Shown one piece after another: positions 24,001 to 27,047 of a stretch of DNA of 64,000 nt (positions are counted from its first letter, which is position 1; each line of letters opens with the position of its first letter). The position numbers were made by a program, and so were the translations under genes. This stretch comes from Planctomycetota bacterium (lineage in GTDB: Bacteria; Planctomycetota; Planctomycetia; Pirellulales; Pirellulaceae). The stretch lies in contig JACNKX010000038.1 of the NCBI GenBank assembly GCA_014381825.1, forward strand, positions 62,001 to 126,000, given 5' to 3'. Below the pieces are notes generated by a model, which worked only from the letters and a program-made list of their open reading frames with translations, ran no database searches and had not been told where the DNA came from.

Positions 24001-25348
24001 GTTGGCTGTCTACGGCAGTACGGGACAGGGTATCGCCGGACCGTGGCGGTTCCTGGTCGATGGCAATAATGACGGAGTTCCGGATCTGATTGACACCAAT
24101 GGAGATCTAGCTTCGGATGTTCAATCGGCCAATGGAATCAACTTCAACGGCTTGCCGGTAGCGGGCAACTTTGCTCCGACATCGGGTGACGAAGTTGGTA
24201 TCTTCACTGGAACGACCTGGTACTTCGACACCAACGGCGACTTCCAACTGGACGCAGGAAGCGCGATCGTCAGCGACCTCCGAGGCTACCCAATCGTGGG
24301 TGACTTTGACGGCGACGGCCAAGACGACTTGGGTACCTGGTCTGATGACCAGTTCCAATTCGATCTAGCATCGAACGGACTTACGGGAAGTGTCGACGCG
24401 ACAATCCAATTCGGATTCATCGGCGTTCGTGAACGACCCTTGGCGGCTGACCTGGATCAAGACGGTATCGATGACATCGGTCTCTGGTCACCTGATCAGT
24501 CCGGTATTACACCGAACGAAGGTGCTGAGTGGTGGTTCCTGATATCGGACGACGCGGCTGGTGCAAATCGTGTTACCGGTACCGTGAACACCTTGAATCA
24601 TGCTTTCAAGCCAGTGCCGTTCGGCGAAGACTTGTACATGCAACTCGGAACGGCATTCTCGATTCCGATCATCGGTAACTTTGACCCACCAGCGACGGCG
24701 GGCGATGTCGACTTGACCGAGGAAGAGGTGACGAGCCTCCTGAACCGGCTTGACGTAAATCAGGACGGCCACGTAACGCCACTCGACGCATTGATCATTA
24801 TTAACCGGATCAACGACAGTGGCGCGCAGCCGGTCTTCAGCGGCGTCGAACGTCTGCTCGACGTCAATAGTGATGGCACGATTGCCCCGAGTGACGTGCT
24901 GGCCATCTTCAATTACTTGAGTGCGAATAACTTCATTCAAGCAGAAGGAGAAGGATCGGCTCTAACTTCGATCGTTCAAGTTGGTGACTCCGCTGCTGCG
25001 GTTGCAATCAGCTCAAACGATGTCATTGAAGTAGCCGATGGTCAATTCCTGGCCGCGGCCGATACGATGCGAGCTGTGTTCTCAACGTCCAGCAAAATGG
25101 AAGAGCTGTTTGCGTTGCTCGACAACGCTGACGTTGACACCGAAGTCGCAGACAAAGACGACGCCGCTTCGATCGATTCGCTACTCGCTGCCTTCGAGTC
25201 TGACGACTTGTTTGCCTTCGACAACGTTTTGGATAACCCACTCGGCTCGGCCTTGGATGAGTTGCTTAACGACGAGGAGCTGTTCAACTTCGACGAACTC
25301 GCAGCTGATGTGCTGAGTTCGTATGACCAAGGCGAAGATCTTGCGTAA
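2..25348 (+). CDS. Giant repetitive secreted protein with dockerin, 5'-truncated
   Basis: The reading frame is open from base 2 to the TAA at 25346-25348, so the true start lies outside the window. The TTG at 98 is only the first start-like codon. About 8,448 residues are visible, acidic, rich in Asp, Asn, Gly, Thr and Val, and almost free of cysteine until about 17316. Most of it is degenerate repeats built on motifs such as LTVNGTxxDD, GGDGDDxL and TPGPExDxG. GGxGDD turns recall RTX-type calcium-binding beta-rolls, so a long beta-solenoid is likely (inference). The C-terminal end has recognisable modules in order: PPC-like domain about 21840-22260, Ig-like segments about 22270-23210, an FG-GAP-like part with DGDGxDD motifs about 23730-24690, and a type I dockerin about 24710-24925 with two calcium loops (DVNQDGHVTPLD, DVNSDGTIAPSD). 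An acidic tail follows. No cohesin partner is visible. It is probably an exported, surface or matrix protein, but its function is unknown. Confidence 0.9.
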   Translation, partial: FTGNAATDAVDYTPTGAGAGDFNITSEASNNTLTNVEHLIWDGLGGNDTLTFNGTTGDDNVITHTSGNEADAGAFAIDSLLGLSYQNIGTGATVNVDGDTGTNTFVMVGGDGDDQLRLGNLAGGGVLAVDLISGIDVFTPTVDHVDVNLINTNIDVVTLDGRSGTDRFVVAPDSGLTTNVLGGDSNDTLLLDGDANNNVRLTADTVVLSYEAGPSIAAPGANNGVVSEAISGTDVNYQGVESLQIAGGTGTATDVILVVDDGGDNVWSIGAGEPISGGPTVGVTIDDRTSISIQDVETHTFQNRDGGVDRFVVSANRLPIGINSYSVTGFSTDDVLEVLGSGNADDSIRISNTDFQTLNGPAVAYGSVGAVVLNGGEANDIFTVEADTTPVGTPIHVVGGSGFDTLRVQGNAATGVDEVVYTPGPGIDAGQLLYEDAGDARLMSITFTGLEPVQDAVPAALLTVNGTPGNNTISYAAGANAGTNPFAGVAATGLVSVDSFETIEFSNKTALTINAGAGDDTVHLNNGTTPGGNVNTLTGNITVNGGDSTTGDRVVVNGTTGANTVAVTPQAADAVDITGVLTPATLDLNTVESVTFNGLGGNDTLTFNGTTGDDNVITHTSGNEADAGAFAIDSLLGLSYQNIGTGATVNVDGDTGTNTFVMVGGDGDDQLRLGNLAGGGVLAVDLISGIDVFTPTVDHVDVNLINTNIDVVTLDGRSGTDRFVVAPDSGLTTNVLGGDSNDTLLLDGDANNNVRLTADTVVLSYEAGPSIAAPGANNGVVSEAISGTDVNYQGVESLQIAGGTGTATDVILVVDDGGDNVWSIGAGEPISGGPTVGVTIDDRTSISIQDVETHTFQNRDGGVDRFVVSANRLPIGINSYSVTGFSTDDVLEVLGSGNADDSIRISNTDFQTLNGPAVAYGSVGAVVLNGGEANDIFTVEADTTPVGTPIHVVGGSGFDTLRVQGNAATGVDEVVYTPGPGIDAGQLLYEDAGDARLMSITFTGLEPVQDAVPAALLTVNGTPGNNTISYAAGANAGTNPFAGVAATGLVSVDSFETIEFSNKTALTINAGAGDDTVHLNNGTTPGGNVNTLTGNITVNGGDSTTGDTLLVNGTAATVTVTHTGVAAGTVAGAEPVTITYGTIEGLTVWAPAATTELAVAGSVGGAYTVNPGAETDQGQILSSGVPVTFDGIGDTDDISLLADGANVTVNGTIANDAFTLVNAGTTNEVTITGRATVEIPDAATATLNGYTGADTFTVDGANGLTTLNVNGGDGDDLLDANTPAGAVTVDLEAQTVAGFGATINYTGLQTVDVDAAGNALTVNATDSDDTVEVTPLTSAMGVLTANGADPVVLYNATGNAITVALEDGRDTLVVHGNSAATETIGVTGTAVTASGQTVNYNTAEALTVNGQQGDDTFNVTPAAIPILILGGDPTSSTPGDTLALSVTADVSVASGPESDSGSFDVTGSQPVSFDEIENASVTATATGVDITVNGTNADDDITVQGTGTDDLTVSVNAGPAIQYTDVDGLVVNSDAGDDDIDVELNGLNALDNNIAINGGQPGSGSGDIVAVRGAGTAGETPTWTPTSGTAGDLTGLGEPIAVSNTELVTYDGEAQNDVLAVAGAGAVNNTFVHTPGANRDSGSADVINPTTTLLGISYVNLGLTGRIDFDGAAGVGVNTLVAFGTDSNDTFALTAAATDPGIIDLARVSGAHVQIRTTAITILELESLSGDDTFDIPGPQPYTGGITLSGGDPSASDIANITGNATAIALTLGDALVNPNELSTVTGGGFGTTGISLSGIEHVNLDANANLTVNGSSVDDDVTYTPTGAASGQLTKDGLNTQFSLTDVGNLDIAGGTGDDTLTVNATAVDNEITVSGTQVLFTTPALQGVDSIATISALTVNGQQGQDIFNVTSHATVPIFLVGGDPVGTTIGDEVRLTAAAAQTVAYTPGPEPDAGSFVVTIAGPTDLAPVSFDEIEGAQVTGVATTVGTVASINGTNADNDITVIGSTTEVDDFTVSVDGGPAIRFVNLASLSVNGQAGDDDIDVELNMVNLADDIAIDGGQPGSALGDTITVRGIDTNADTPTWTPNNTGAGGALSLGDDIAISNTENLIYDGESNTNETITVIGSTGAETFTHTPGSDLDSGSVGVSDATQSLLGISYVNLGVGTGAVLFTGGGGTDTLVALGTGSDDLFDINATTGNVDLTRVNGAHLELRPTAIANLVVDGQDGNDNFDVNLGQPYTNLTVRGGGPGNSDTLTINDVVGVADALTVTPAAEPGEGSIAHTGGVTTGYVGIEHVQLLASNGNTLDTLIVNDDGADNDWTVAGGPSIGGADSDRIQIDSRESIDYQSFLSVTLRNTTAPAASDDTFSIRATELNNFGSFAVTGDGNDTLELVGTDNDDVFTQPTATQFTANAIAIDFTTNTIETVRLLGLDGDDSFALNLSTLDAGVERVVTAGAQPTASDTVDLTVTESATVAQGADSQSGVATDVFDGQEVHFSGLEVLNVVSANVDTVATDIITIQGTNDNDTVAIAPVSASNDGRVRINDGTIITFNTLTNDNFTELVAEGLGGNDDFSVSPIVGTPIRIRGGQPTASDSVSINVTDDVNYAPTAIDGATVSATTAGDFDDVVLETVEHVALSGDDGGHELTITSPTGASTTTLTPGATVDSGTAQVDELLPMSFEGFGAAGSIVLADGDNNDTLVYVGTNSDDGFRVSDGTVDQVNLNNQIPVDASQIDVVTLDAGDGDDTIVVDGTTTLGTINVLGGGGDDADTLDANTPAGGVTVDLGASTVVGYSALINYTGLQTIAADAGDAIINVNGTGGDDSIVVTPLTSETGTVQANNVDPVVAYENTNGAAVNIDGNGGEDLLIVNGTAGPDAPITVDVPARAVTTAGIVTWTAATVDALTVQGQAGDDRFEVTAGAIPLFILGGDPVSSLPGDALNITAAAGENVEFTPGPEDDAGSFTVGTNAPVSFDEIESSTITGIGGAGGTTVTINGTNADNDITVIGHATDADNFTVSVDGGPAVSYVDIAALTVNSLAGDDDIDVELNALELNADVAVDGGQPGSAGGDTLTVRGDIGAGGNDDTAIWTPTGTLGGEFSVSGETIVVSSTEHLVYDGESDDERLTIAGDGTVPAARDETFTHTPGGARDAGSVSVSDDTTPQTLLGISYVNLGLGATASVLIDGNDGADTLIALGTDSSDQITATLTADDAIDVDLVSSLGTHVELLSLVIESYQVNSLEGNDDITVVAATFEVTTAFEVIGGGADDTLFLSDDNATAVGMTPDAIDSDDQDITGIFVAAPATTIDVTGIEVINYTGNTAESLTVNPGGGDHLVRVDASAIAGTDRVTSDNLPQIEFSGVDTFTVDGSGIGATVATFKTKELAGAMNTNYTFSGMSEDTLVIEGNDGSNDAYTATNAAAATITGPVAVADGSGAGVTVTGTNAALGRLQINTLGGDDMVLVSVAGTALIDVPITFAGGSNNDTLTISGTPTGAGTAAAEYSPGPGVGEGRVTYDTAGMVIDFTGLEPVIDLVPGTLTVNGTDANNAIDYRETGANGLVSVDGFETIEFANKSNLTLQGLAGSDDFHLAATSNGLAAGGTVTIDGGTPTLAVDTLVVNGAAAGTAVAVTHTGADTGTITGVGPTSVGYSAIEGLTVNAGASTDLAVSGSDDYTVNPGAETDQGQILSSGVPITFDGYGTGDDIDVTAGAATGTLTVNATNENDQITIGGLATNRVVIDGRANINATTLTNAVVNGFAGHDTYLIVGGHAFTGTLDLFAGSDDDDDFAILTSATDAVTVNLTPPVVPPFTPFVGSITGYSTTGTIRYSGFEAINADADGNTMLVNTTALDDTTVVTPLSTTAGELQNNGTDPLLIYTGVIAGGLTVDQGTGENTLVVNATSASDDPITVDVPGLSVNTSAANGGIVLFTADTNALTVNGLQGDDVFNVTPGAIPVFIDGSDPIGVVGDTLNLIVNTTSMFSPGPEGDEGGFDIDSLTGRVSYDHIESISVTDPAGDDLVATVMGTHADDDITAQGAAANTVDVWVNDGPRVRYNGVGTVTLQGKSGDDDITVDVNVAGLGVTINVDGGLPTTGSDELRVTGVDGDAADAVLWVPSSTDSGALTVTAQTINVTAIESLLYDGEADNDLLTVNHTGRFIHTPGANIDSGSFTLNGAAGASLGISYSDLGATGTVTANGLGGADELVALGTDGSDVIDVTFSATDAIDVDLTSATGVHVDLLSTAVESYEIRAGEGDDDVEITQTGAITPLINAVGTFNVYGDGNGSGSDTLSLIGAAGTAENVNIVPDNANPDDQDITGLGAQIDVTGIESIEFVGQAADPDTLNVNLGEGDNTARVERGADIVGVAADVISSDSLPNIAFTGLANFTATAGGGADVVTFAPWFLSGASLDYRFDGAGPDALVIEGVDGATRFRGDDRFTVTNPVQGVFPVDPPVQVTARRGTLAVVTVVNTDLGRLQINGLGGDDGVTVDVGDIDLIGVPITFDGGAGSDLLIVDGTPATPVVTTTYTPGPDITEGRLTYDSNMTIDFVNLEPVLDLVPAASLVVNGTGADNAIDYVVGTFTGPPANPLNPLGLVTGKVSVDGFETIEFADKANLTLNGNAGDDVISLNYGTAPSLLTSITVNGNNPTASDTLIVNGTAATVTVTHTGDDAGIITGTEPVPVTYDTIEHLIVNAQASTELAVDGGVGGVYAVNPGDQADEGTVLSSGVPINFIGIGDGDDINFLTDGSDVTVNGTDENDVITVADNAAQNDVTINGRATVEIPDAADATLNGFAGDDQVLVDGANGLANLNVNGGGDGVDVLNIVGAAGTAEDVVIAEWATNTTHQTITGYFANILVSGTELIEIDAQSADPDTLNVQLGSGNNTARVERGSDIAGSAADLMTSDSLPDIAFTGLANFTATGGDGSDSVTFATWFLTGVDVINGERDYRFDGAGPDSLIIEGVDGDQRFIGDDRFTVTNPAQGTFPVDPPVQITDRRGIGAVVTAVNVDMGRLQINTLGGDDGVTVDVGDIDLIGVPITFDGGAGSDLLIVDGTPATPVVTTTYTPGPDITEGRLTYDSNMTIDFVNLEPVLDLVPAASLVVNGTGADNAIDYVVGTFTGPPANPLNPLGLVTGKVSVDGFETIEFSDKANLTLNGNAGDDVINLNNTGGTPSLLTSITVNGNNPTASDTVIVNGTTGADVIGVNPLTADSATLTGLQGVALVTVNTSELLVINGSGGNDTLTYTSPGAGAEITFNTGANVDSATITADAFAGNPLIPVSYENLDAAGSLTFANSGGGRTDGLDVIGTDNDDLFTLDNAGTVQIFKPAFSPAVTLPISTPGVTFLRLIGRDGSDTFNVVGDHPILTGIQVQGGNPGSGSDVLNFTASGAGATTTDFAVQSVVEAGFSPVAYSGIETINLDAGTLGTSIIGTADGEDVTVTVADANSGKVERGLAVQQNGQVASTLSAPVVNYSNTGGNAIDFDLGTGEDTLIVVEGAFNAAGKAPAFFDSEIDVDIPADTITIVNDPAGAATPAGIVTWINDADLASVGVFGLEGDDQFDITPGDATVFIDGGDPIGQTAGDLVNIIAGNQAVVFETGPESDEGGFVVGTQERVSFDHIEALGVFNAAKAIVLGTNDDDEITVIARDDSTHAVLLGMTPGVQDFTTSVNASPDVLWVDTPTLFIDGLNGDDDITIRTPAPNNADWDVDVFVAGGAPSQPANGDRLRVETPLRNDTVQYQATSPDSGIMSIFNAAGNAIDHQIFIGQWSVDCDGDLIDDFVSSPGGVEELLYDGVSGEGSFDHNGATGVTTQNPTVPSTDVLTIFGDGFAQAAADDHFVHTPGIGADAGTIGHTDRTNGQTMLGITYTNIGLTGTVTFDGLSAVVANSLTVEGTANNDDIDVAATSGTVTHVLSNGQSRVDLLTVDVEDLVLNTGGGDDLTTILEPQTYQSIDVNSGQPDNGSDVLTIVGAAGTAEGVVIAQSTVNTTNQTISGYGAAISVSGTELIEIVAQSADPDTLNVQLGSGNNTGRVERGSDVAGSAADLISSDSLPDIAFTGLANFTATGGGGADVVTFATWFLTGVDLINGERDYRFDGAGPDALVIEGVDGDQRFIGDDRFTVTNPVQGVFPVDPPVQVTDRRGNGAVVTAVNPDLGRLQINTLGGDDGLTVDVGDIDLIGVPITFDGGPGNDLLIVDGTPATPVTTTTYTPGPDITEGRLTYDTNMTIDFVNLEPVVDLVPAASLVVNGTDADNAINYGVGMFTGPPANPINPLGLVTGMVSVDGFETIEFADKANLTINGNAGDDVISLNYGSTPSLLTGIAVNGNNPTASDTLIVNGLAAATVAVTHTGTDDGTITGAEPVPIMYDTIEDLVVWAAISTELAVLGSSDYTVNPGGETDQGDVLSSGVPIAFDGYGAGETIDLTGSGGGVATVNGTNENDIFAIRAGTAGSDNEVFFTGRAAVETTTLPTVIVNAFEGQDDFIVNGNNIYTDILVNGGDGDDDDRLTAFNAQSAVEVDLGIGNIIGYGGVITFTGIETAFPDVTGQTLEIIGTWADDDIVVTPLGSMSGTARANDADPTINYSGTDTVDIDGGGGEDTLTVNGSSLGEAITVSGTATTTPGGTVTYNSGAPDEAIEALTVNGLQGDDDFAVTPDPAVMIFIDGGDPIGSTNTGDSIDVLAGNVNTTFFPGPEGDEGGIDVDTNETVSYDHIENVTITDPAQIHICATNDDDEITVHAAVLNGTNNNDLRFAINNGPFVEVVDADSVLVEGKAGDDDLVFQSLAMFTIPVTLDGDFVGTSDGGAPSSDGDRVKVNTPYLGESARYRPTSASGGTLTLLSGNMITLDQAESFLFDGESNGTFATALTVLGNAGTNALVHTPGNGTDEGNVRVDNLLAVTYEGLTGLTLDGQGATDDRVVYNGTGFSDTFRTAPGSSTIDLRHFVGFVGGTFVDHIPVVTAAVEDYTLRGADGDDVFDIWPQAGIDIRVEGDGPGASDILNFDVDGADAVPNGVIVELDDPATPANLVVQTITQEGLGVVTLSGIETANINAVSNDLVIAGTRIDDVIHYTPLSTDSGSVTADGIATVFNFDNVPQGTNSFTITGGAGGFADKVEVNGTNGRDLLRVDSPNRTIELEVLGFTNPLNNPGTVWRNVTVDDGTAAIGTQGIIETVTVAGRDGDDTFHVVPADAVGNGLYVNIEGGEPQASDALVITALTGTTTTPLDADDFIIIHRSRNPDAGNVLPYNNSVRQPSISYQNVEVVSANINPVNGNTGDPNLLIMGPDLNEPNEFRANSAFIGSGENLQILNGEIFPNVNEHSSVPADNDYYRVVADTNGTLDFQVYFEDLNNLVPGDGDINIEVLDATGNIIGGTGAFGSNEGAGDTDERVRIPAVAGQTYYLHVFGGSPEVVNAYDVTILNEAAPVPYDIELDDLPVFNGYNCDTQPNPSGNSDTGRSHFDNITCDSTPTITFRLDDNVLLKDIQGNDGTTLTNNPPDETIAIPFQNQTVAAGYRVAIFDEGTPQQPGVVPEIPIGYATQSADGVYSFTFPSALTDGSHFLSARVQMIDPSATNETGFGGRSQSLEIVVDTVDPPVFFGLQSQPLDGLHPDSDTGNPIMESTFSDRITSDRTPTFWGLAEADTVVRLYADLSPTNGVNNLDVFIGESTTSPFDGNNQFGNATGDHPNGQWEVTSTVNLNDPLLGFPKDGLRRILVNAEDVAGNIPTPQVLEIFIDTQGPRVFDPAGPEPAVFITGQPQYDVFDPKPSINGPTPLAPSLTINIEDLPIRVPGITPSFLYPALKTPVQTVNPATGAVISSSPLEPDYFKVIGDYNGIIPIQSATFVSDTVVSGSVATGEIILTFFEPLPDDRFSLTISDALTDHPGNALDGEMDTEEPEDSTTLQFPSGDLLPGDDFNARFTIDSRPELGVWAAGNAWIDINGNETIDARNADFVNRDIIYTFGNGNPGTDRAFTSDDFFAGNFRAPGADGFLGTADDGVADGFDKLAVYGSTGQGIAGPWRFLVDGNNDGVPDLIDTNGDLASDVQSANGINFNGLPVAGNFAPTSGDEVGIFTGTTWYFDTNGDFQLDAGSAIVSDLRGYPIVGDFDGDGQDDLGTWSDDQFQFDLASNGLTGSVDATIQFGFIGVRERPLAADLDQDGIDDIGLWSPDQSGITPNEGAEWWFLISDDAAGANRVTGTVNTLNHAFKPVPFGEDLYMQLGTAFSIPIIGNFDPPATAGDVDLTEEEVTSLLNRLDVNQDGHVTPLDALIIINRINDSGAQPVFSGVERLLDVNSDGTIAPSDVLAIFNYLSANNFIQAEGEGSALTSIVQVGDSAAAVAISSNDVIEVADGQFLAAADTMRAVFSTSSKMEELFALLDNADVDTEVADKDDAASIDSLLAAFESDDLFAFDNVLDNPLGSALDELLNDEELFNFDELAADVLSSYDQGEDLA
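126..1657 (+). repeat. Tandem duplication, copy A
   Basis: This 1,532-bp block recurs at 1791-3322, offset by exactly 1,665 bp (555 codons), so the reading frame is kept. Lines compared by eye show no difference, and reading frames on both strands of the two copies give identical translations. Identity stops sharply at both ends: base 125 is g against a at 1790, and base 1658 is c against a at 3323. Confidence 0.93.
1791..3322 (+). repeat. Tandem duplication, copy B
   Basis: This is the second copy of the block at 126-1657. A unique 133-bp spacer (1658-1790) separates the copies, so the repeat period is 1,665 bp. The spacer encodes an ordinary repeat segment of the giant protein. Perfect identity suggests a recent unequal crossing-over or gene conversion, or an assembly artefact. 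Confidence 0.93.
13448..13831 (+). repeat. Intragenic repeat module core, copy 1
   Basis: This 384-bp stretch appears identical at nucleotide level to 15059-15442 (offset 1,611 bp, 537 codons). A diverged third copy starts near 18488 (offset 5,040 bp). It encodes the part from GVTVDVGDIDLIGVP to VSVDGFETIEF. Protein-level similarity between the three modules extends further, roughly from 13060 to 13980. Confidence 0.85.
15059..15442 (+). repeat. Intragenic repeat module core, copy 2
   Basis: This is the copy of 13448-13831, identical in the lines compared. The wider module at about 14665-15585 differs from copy 1 outside this core. It has, for example, an inserted run after the WFL motif that reads INGERDYRF, where copy 1 has SLDYRF. 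Confidence 0.85.
18488..18871 (+). repeat. Intragenic repeat module core, copy 3 (diverged)
   Basis: This is the third version of the module at 13448 and 15059, with scattered substitutions (for example GLTVDVGDIDLIGVP, GGPGNDLL, TPVTTTTY). The surrounding module runs from about 18070 to 19020. The greater divergence suggests an older duplication than the one that made copies 1 and 2. Confidence 0.75.
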
Positions 25349-25375
25349 ACGATAGAAGCAAAATGTGAACCACAC

Positions 25376-25415
25376 GGAGCCTTCGCGACCTCGTACGCGT
25401 GGGCTCTTTGTGTTT
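25376..25415 (+). terminator. Possible terminator of the giant gene
   Basis: After the stop at 25348 a short inverted repeat, gagcc at 25377-25381 and ggctc at 25402-25406, is followed by the T-rich run tttgtgttt. The stem has only about 5 bp and the loop is long, so this is weak. Confidence 0.3.
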
Positions 25416-25469
25416 ATCGAGCTTGCGCGATCGGTTAGCCTACGGCACACATCGCGCTGATCGCGAATT

Positions 25470-26138
25470 CTACATTCCTGCAGCCCGCACGGCGCCTAAC
25501 ACACCGCCGACGTCATGATGTACTTCGCTCGTTGCTCGAACTACGAGGACGCGAAGCGGTGCATAATAGAAAATTGTGCCGGGGCCGCCGGCGACATCCC
25601 AGAATTCAGGCGCTATCGTGCGTTCGATCAACGCAACGAGTCCTGGCCCATAGTCTGGAACTGCTCCCCCGCCGCGAGCTCCTTGCGATTGCGACAGCAA
25701 GTGTGCCGGACCGCCAGCGGCGAAGCCGATGAGACTAAGCGATTCGGCAACTCCCGCAGTCAACTCGTCGACAGACGCGGCAGGCTGAAGGTCGGTGTTT
25801 GCATCTCGATTGAACTCACGCTGAAGGTCACGCTTGATCTTTGTCAGCCGTCCCCACAAGCGATTCTTGTACGACGTCAGTGTCTCACTTTCCGCCAATC
25901 TAGGGTCGCGTTTAAGCTCGGTGTAGAGAACCGTCAGTTGGTGAATCGCCGCGGCGCGTTCGCGATTCGTTGGGGCGGTCGCCTCTTTACGCATGATCGA
26001 GCTGAGGTCGCGGCTGATCTCGTGATAGCGACGAAGGCTTGGGTTTGAATCGTTCCCAGATTGCGAACTAGAGGGGTCCGCACCACATGCCAAAAGAAGT
26101 ACGAGTCCGTACATGCAATTTCTCCTTGTCCAGGCCAC
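25470..26138 (-). CDS. Small lipoprotein with planctomycete GGPGxI/LVV domain
   Basis: From the GTG at 26138 the protein has an arginine pair, a short hydrophobic stretch and a lipobox (LLAC-G, Cys18), so it should be lipid-anchored. The middle is helical and charged. The C-terminal 50 residues (ALIERTIAPEFWDVAGGPG, then LRVLVVRATSEVHHDVGGVL) match a motif I know from many planctomycete secretin-like and hypothetical proteins, whose role is not established. There is a start conflict: the ATG at 26114 has a strong ribosome site (aaggag, 7-nt spacing), but starting there leaves only nine residues before the lipobox Cys and no positive charge. I keep the longer form for its complete signal peptide. 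The gene lies 66 bp downstream of the PAP2 gene on the same strand and may be co-transcribed with it. Confidence 0.7.
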   Translation of the reverse strand: MAWTRRNCMYGLVLLLACGADPSSSQSGNDSNPSLRRYHEISRDLSSIMRKEATAPTNRERAAAIHQLTVLYTELKRDPRLAESETLTSYKNRLWGRLTKIKRDLQREFNRDANTDLQPAASVDELTAGVAESLSLIGFAAGGPAHLLSQSQGARGGGAVPDYGPGLVALIERTIAPEFWDVAGGPGTIFYYAPLRVLVVRATSEVHHDVGGVLGAVRAAGM

Positions 26139-26204
26139 ACCAACTGCCTGGTCGCACCCCTGCGACGGAAGTCTAGTCTAGCATCTTCTTCGATCTCGCG
26201 GCAA

Positions 26205-26828
26205 CTAACGCAGCACTCGTGGGCCGACATCCCAGAATAGACGGTCTCGCAGGAATGCCGCGACGACGAACGCGAGGCCCGCACCTGCGAGCGTATCACT
26301 AGCGAAATGGGCATCGAATAAGACTCGTTGAGAGGCGGCAAGAACTGCCAACAACGCAAACAGGCCACGCCCCTGGGGATACAAACTACTTAGCGCCAGC
26401 GCCAAACCAACGGCCGTTGCTGTATGCCCCGAAGGAAACGATTGCAGCTCGGACAAATCAATATTACCTGGAATACCGACGAACGAGGCCGATGCGGGAA
26501 TCTCGAGATCGAAGTCCCGCGGCCGATGTCTCGTAACCAGCAATTTGCAGGTGTTTGCCACGATTCCTGGCAAGAAAGCCAAGCAAGCGACTCGCGGCAC
26601 AAATTGTCGGCGGTCGCGATCCAGTACCCAAAGCGTGAGAATAATCATGCCAACGCCGAGCCCATGTGCAAACACCTCAGAGTGCTGCACGAGTCGCCGC
26701 AGGTCGCCGGGAACGTCATTGACGTCATATCGCGCGAAAGGCCCATCGACCGTATATACGGCAATAGCGGCGAGCAACCAAAGACTCGCTCCGATTATGA
26801 ACAATCGCTGGCCTGAATGGCATCGCAT
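26205..26828 (-). CDS. PAP2-family membrane phosphatase
   Basis: This is an integral membrane phosphatase of the PAP2 (type 2 phosphatidic acid phosphatase) superfamily, which removes phosphate from lipid phosphates or pyrophosphates at the outer face of the inner membrane. All three signature motifs are visible: KLLVTRHRP (KX6RP), FPSGHTA (PSGH), and SQRVLFDAHFASD (SRX5HX3D, with Gln inside the SR pair spacing). Several hydrophobic spans surround them. I chose the ATG at 26828 (207 aa, starting MRCHSGQRL). A GTG at 26885 would add 19 residues with no membrane or signal character, and neither start has a strong ribosome site. It is divergent from an ArnT-like glycosyltransferase, so a substrate such as undecaprenyl pyrophosphate or lipid A phosphate is plausible but not shown. 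Confidence 0.85.
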   Translation of the reverse strand: MRCHSGQRLFIIGASLWLLAAIAVYTVDGPFARYDVNDVPGDLRRLVQHSEVFAHGLGVGMIILTLWVLDRDRRQFVPRVACLAFLPGIVANTCKLLVTRHRPRDFDLEIPASASFVGIPGNIDLSELQSFPSGHTATAVGLALALSSLYPQGRGLFALLAVLAASQRVLFDAHFASDTLAGAGLAFVVAAFLRDRLFWDVGPRVLR

Positions 26829-27047
26829 GCTTGGCTCTTCATCCGAGATAGTAAGGCCAAAAGGGCGGCAGCAGGTTACCACCACTGATCACCACTCAAA
26901 AGATCGATTTACGCAGCAACAACGCTCAGACGCGATTCGACGCCCAGTCTGACTGACATTGCCTGACTTTATTGCCTGTTCTAAACTGCCCACTCTTCCG
27001 CCGCATCTAGAATGGTGCGCTACGTAAAATCGAGGAAAGGAATCCTC

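Noticed and set aside
2-25348. CRISPR array suggested by the many repeats
   Set aside because: The repeats are long, coding, degenerate and in frame. There are no short direct repeats with uniform spacers and no cas genes.
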